Positions 62,780 through 64,000 of a DNA stretch of 64,000 nt are shown here, piece after piece. The notes under the pieces were generated by a model. The model did no database searches. It was given only the letters and a program-made list of their open reading frames with translations, and was not told the DNA's origin. Positions within the stretch are counted from its first letter, which is position 1; each line of letters begins with the position of its first letter. This stretch comes from JAJRRL01 sp047404195. Lineage in GTDB: Bacteria > Pseudomonadota > Gammaproteobacteria > JAJRRL01. The translations under genes and the position numbers were made by a program. The stretch is taken from the NCBI GenBank assembly GCA_047404195.1, contig JBDOIU010000013.1, forward strand, positions 1 through 64,000. The letters are read 5' to 3'.

Positions 62780-64000
62780 CTAAGGTGTGTCAATATTTTT
62801 ACTGTCTTGACTTTCTGTACCCTCAACAGTGCGTTTCTTACACCCAAGCAAGCAAACCCCTGCAATCACACCACTAGACCCACCAAGCGTCAGCGCAGCA
62901 GAAGATATTCCAAGCACATTCATAACCAGGATTGGGAGCACAAAGGTGATTGCTGGAACAGCTGCTGCTACAATGACAGCACAACAAACAGCTGCAATCA
63001 CTAGCAACGCAACACCCACACCAACCAAAGCACGCGCTGCTGATGATGACTTAGTTTGATTATGTGGAGGCGTATCTTTATCAACCGTAGGCTGAATTCC
63101 TTGTTCAAACTGCCTCCCTGAATCGGGCTGCCCACCTTGCTCAGAATGAACAAGTGCAGTCGTACCAGACAGCGACTCTAAAACATGAGAAACAGGGTCA
63201 GTTTCGGCTAAATTTTCTTTAGATTCAACTTTAGTAGAAGCTGGATCGGAGCTTAAGCGAACAATCTCTCTGATTTCTGTTATTACTTCACTGAGGGAAG
63301 TATGCTCAGCCAGATCAGACCCATCAGACAAAATTTGACTACTCTTGGTAAGATCACGCAGTACATCAATCATTTCTGGTGGGTATGCATCATGGGTACC
63401 ATGCCGTAGTCGCATGATAACAGCATCAAGAGTACCCTCAGCAGCTCTACCACAGTAGATATCACTATAATCAAAAAGAAAGTGGCAGAACTTTTTCTTA
63501 TTTGGGCACTCAATATCAATACCCAGTCCTTTTGCAAGCACTGATACGTCACCCTCATTCAGAAACGCGAGACGCAATAAAGACCCATATTGAACTTGTG
63601 AATGATACTCAAATTGTATGTCTACACTTTTGTCTTTTACGTGGGCTTTAAGGTCAGAAATATAAACGTGACTACGTAAGTACTGCATTTTGATATACAA
63701 CCAGAAAAAGAATAAATTGCTATCCTTATCTGTTTCTACTGAAGTATCATTCATCGTAGCTTGCCTAACAAATCTTACTAATTCTGGCTTCGTCCTAGCT
63801 GTGGTGACACTGGAGTCTGTTAGAACAAGTGAGTTTTTCCAAACTTCAGCCGAACCAGTGAAAGGAATAAGCGATGATAGGTACGCTGCACCACTGGCGA
63901 GTGCATTGCCTGCACTTCTCACCACACCCACAATTGGAGATATCCAACCATCAGAAGCATGTCTGGTCGATGCTGGACAAGCGCTCTCTTGTAAATTCCA
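62780..64000 (-). CDS. Membrane-hairpin protein, unknown function (N-terminus probably beyond the right edge)
   Basis: The frame stays open to base 64000 and the GTG at 63931 has no ribosome site, so the true start may lie outside the window. From that GTG it has 383 residues. A soluble N-terminal part (~1-290) with several cysteines and acidic stretches (TVDKDTPPHNQ) precedes a long hydrophobic region at ~299-368 that can form two or three membrane helices (ALVGVGVALLVIAAVCCAVI, ITFVLPILVMNVLG, GVIAGVCLLG), then a short charged tail. The layout recalls the 541-residue protein at 27.5-29.2 kb, though I see no clear sequence match. No family recognised; candidate membrane effector. Confidence 0.65.
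   Translation of the reverse strand, partial: WNLQESACPASTRHASDGWISPIVGVVRSAGNALASGAAYLSSLIPFTGSAEVWKNSLVLTDSSVTTARTKPELVRFVRQATMNDTSVETDKDSNLFFFWLYIKMQYLRSHVYISDLKAHVKDKSVDIQFEYHSQVQYGSLLRLAFLNEGDVSVLAKGLGIDIECPNKKKFCHFLFDYSDIYCGRAAEGTLDAVIMRLRHGTHDAYPPEMIDVLRDLTKSSQILSDGSDLAEHTSLSEVITEIREIVRLSSDPASTKVESKENLAETDPVSHVLESLSGTTALVHSEQGGQPDSGRQFEQGIQPTVDKDTPPHNQTKSSSAARALVGVGVALLVIAAVCCAVIVAAAVPAITFVLPILVMNVLGISSAALTLGGSSGVIAGVCLLGCKKRTVEGTESQDSKNIDTP

Noticed and set aside
1..64000. tRNA, rRNA, CRISPR and insertion sequences
   Set aside because: Looked for T-arm patterns, repeat-spacer arrays and transposase motifs in the gaps and found none.

Overview
The window reads as chromosomal DNA of a gammaproteobacterium with a host-associated lifestyle, most likely near the Legionella/Coxiella group (Legionellales). 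That placement is inference. It rests on the housekeeping genes (rpsO-pnp, suhB/trmJ, tsaD, queA, NAD-GDH of the ~1600-residue class), on DUF4116 repeats, on several very large proteins without recognisable families, and on promoters resembling the PmrA boxes that control Dot/Icm effector genes in Legionella and Coxiella. I found no tRNA, rRNA, CRISPR array, insertion sequence or phage gene.

Layout. 1-6.4 kb: a DUF4116-repeat protein running off the left edge, NAD-malic enzyme overlapping arginase, a SAP/DUF6434 protein, and a lipoprotein gene broken by an amber codon. 6.4-12.8 kb: a leucine-degradation operon (liuA, liuB, liuC, liuD, alpha/beta hydrolase). 12.9-21 kb: a secreted Cys-rich protein, a frameshifted Nudix gene, pnp-rpsO, a proline-type symporter, a dicarboxylate/amino-acid symporter and an orphan sugar aminotransferase. 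21.4-30.2 kb: an accessory block with a giant ParA-type ATPase, a 924-residue partner that may carry a PLP-fold domain, a membrane-hairpin protein and a permuted NlpC/P60 hydrolase. 30.6-51.7 kb: mostly core genes (trmJ-cysteine desulfurase-scaffold, suhB, tsaD, csiV, SLC13 permease, queA, glutamate-synthase-like protein, NAD-GDH, a two-component system, nnrDE). 52-64 kb: two tandem giant paralogues (1580 and 1634 residues) and another membrane-hairpin protein cut by the right edge.

How it fits together. The metabolic genes suggest an amino-acid-fed organism: uptake of proline and dicarboxylates/glutamate, oxidation of glutamate by NAD-GDH, arginine by arginase, leucine through 3-methylcrotonyl-CoA carboxylase, and malate to pyruvate. 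The accessory genes look like candidate secreted effectors. The strongest new signal is a regulatory module in front of both giant paralogues: TTAAG-N5-ATTAAT-N15-AATAATG-N4-CATTAAG, with identical internal spacing and nearly identical distance to the start codon, while the spacers have diverged. An OmpR/PhoB-type regulator of the PmrA/QseB type and its kinase lie 4 kb upstream.

The window also shows erosion: one in-frame amber, three frameshifts (two at poly-A tracts), and three enzyme-family members that have lost active-site or ligand residues (SuhB, a DhaA-like hydrolase, an IscU-like scaffold). The frameshifts could be assembly errors; the residue losses are probably real.
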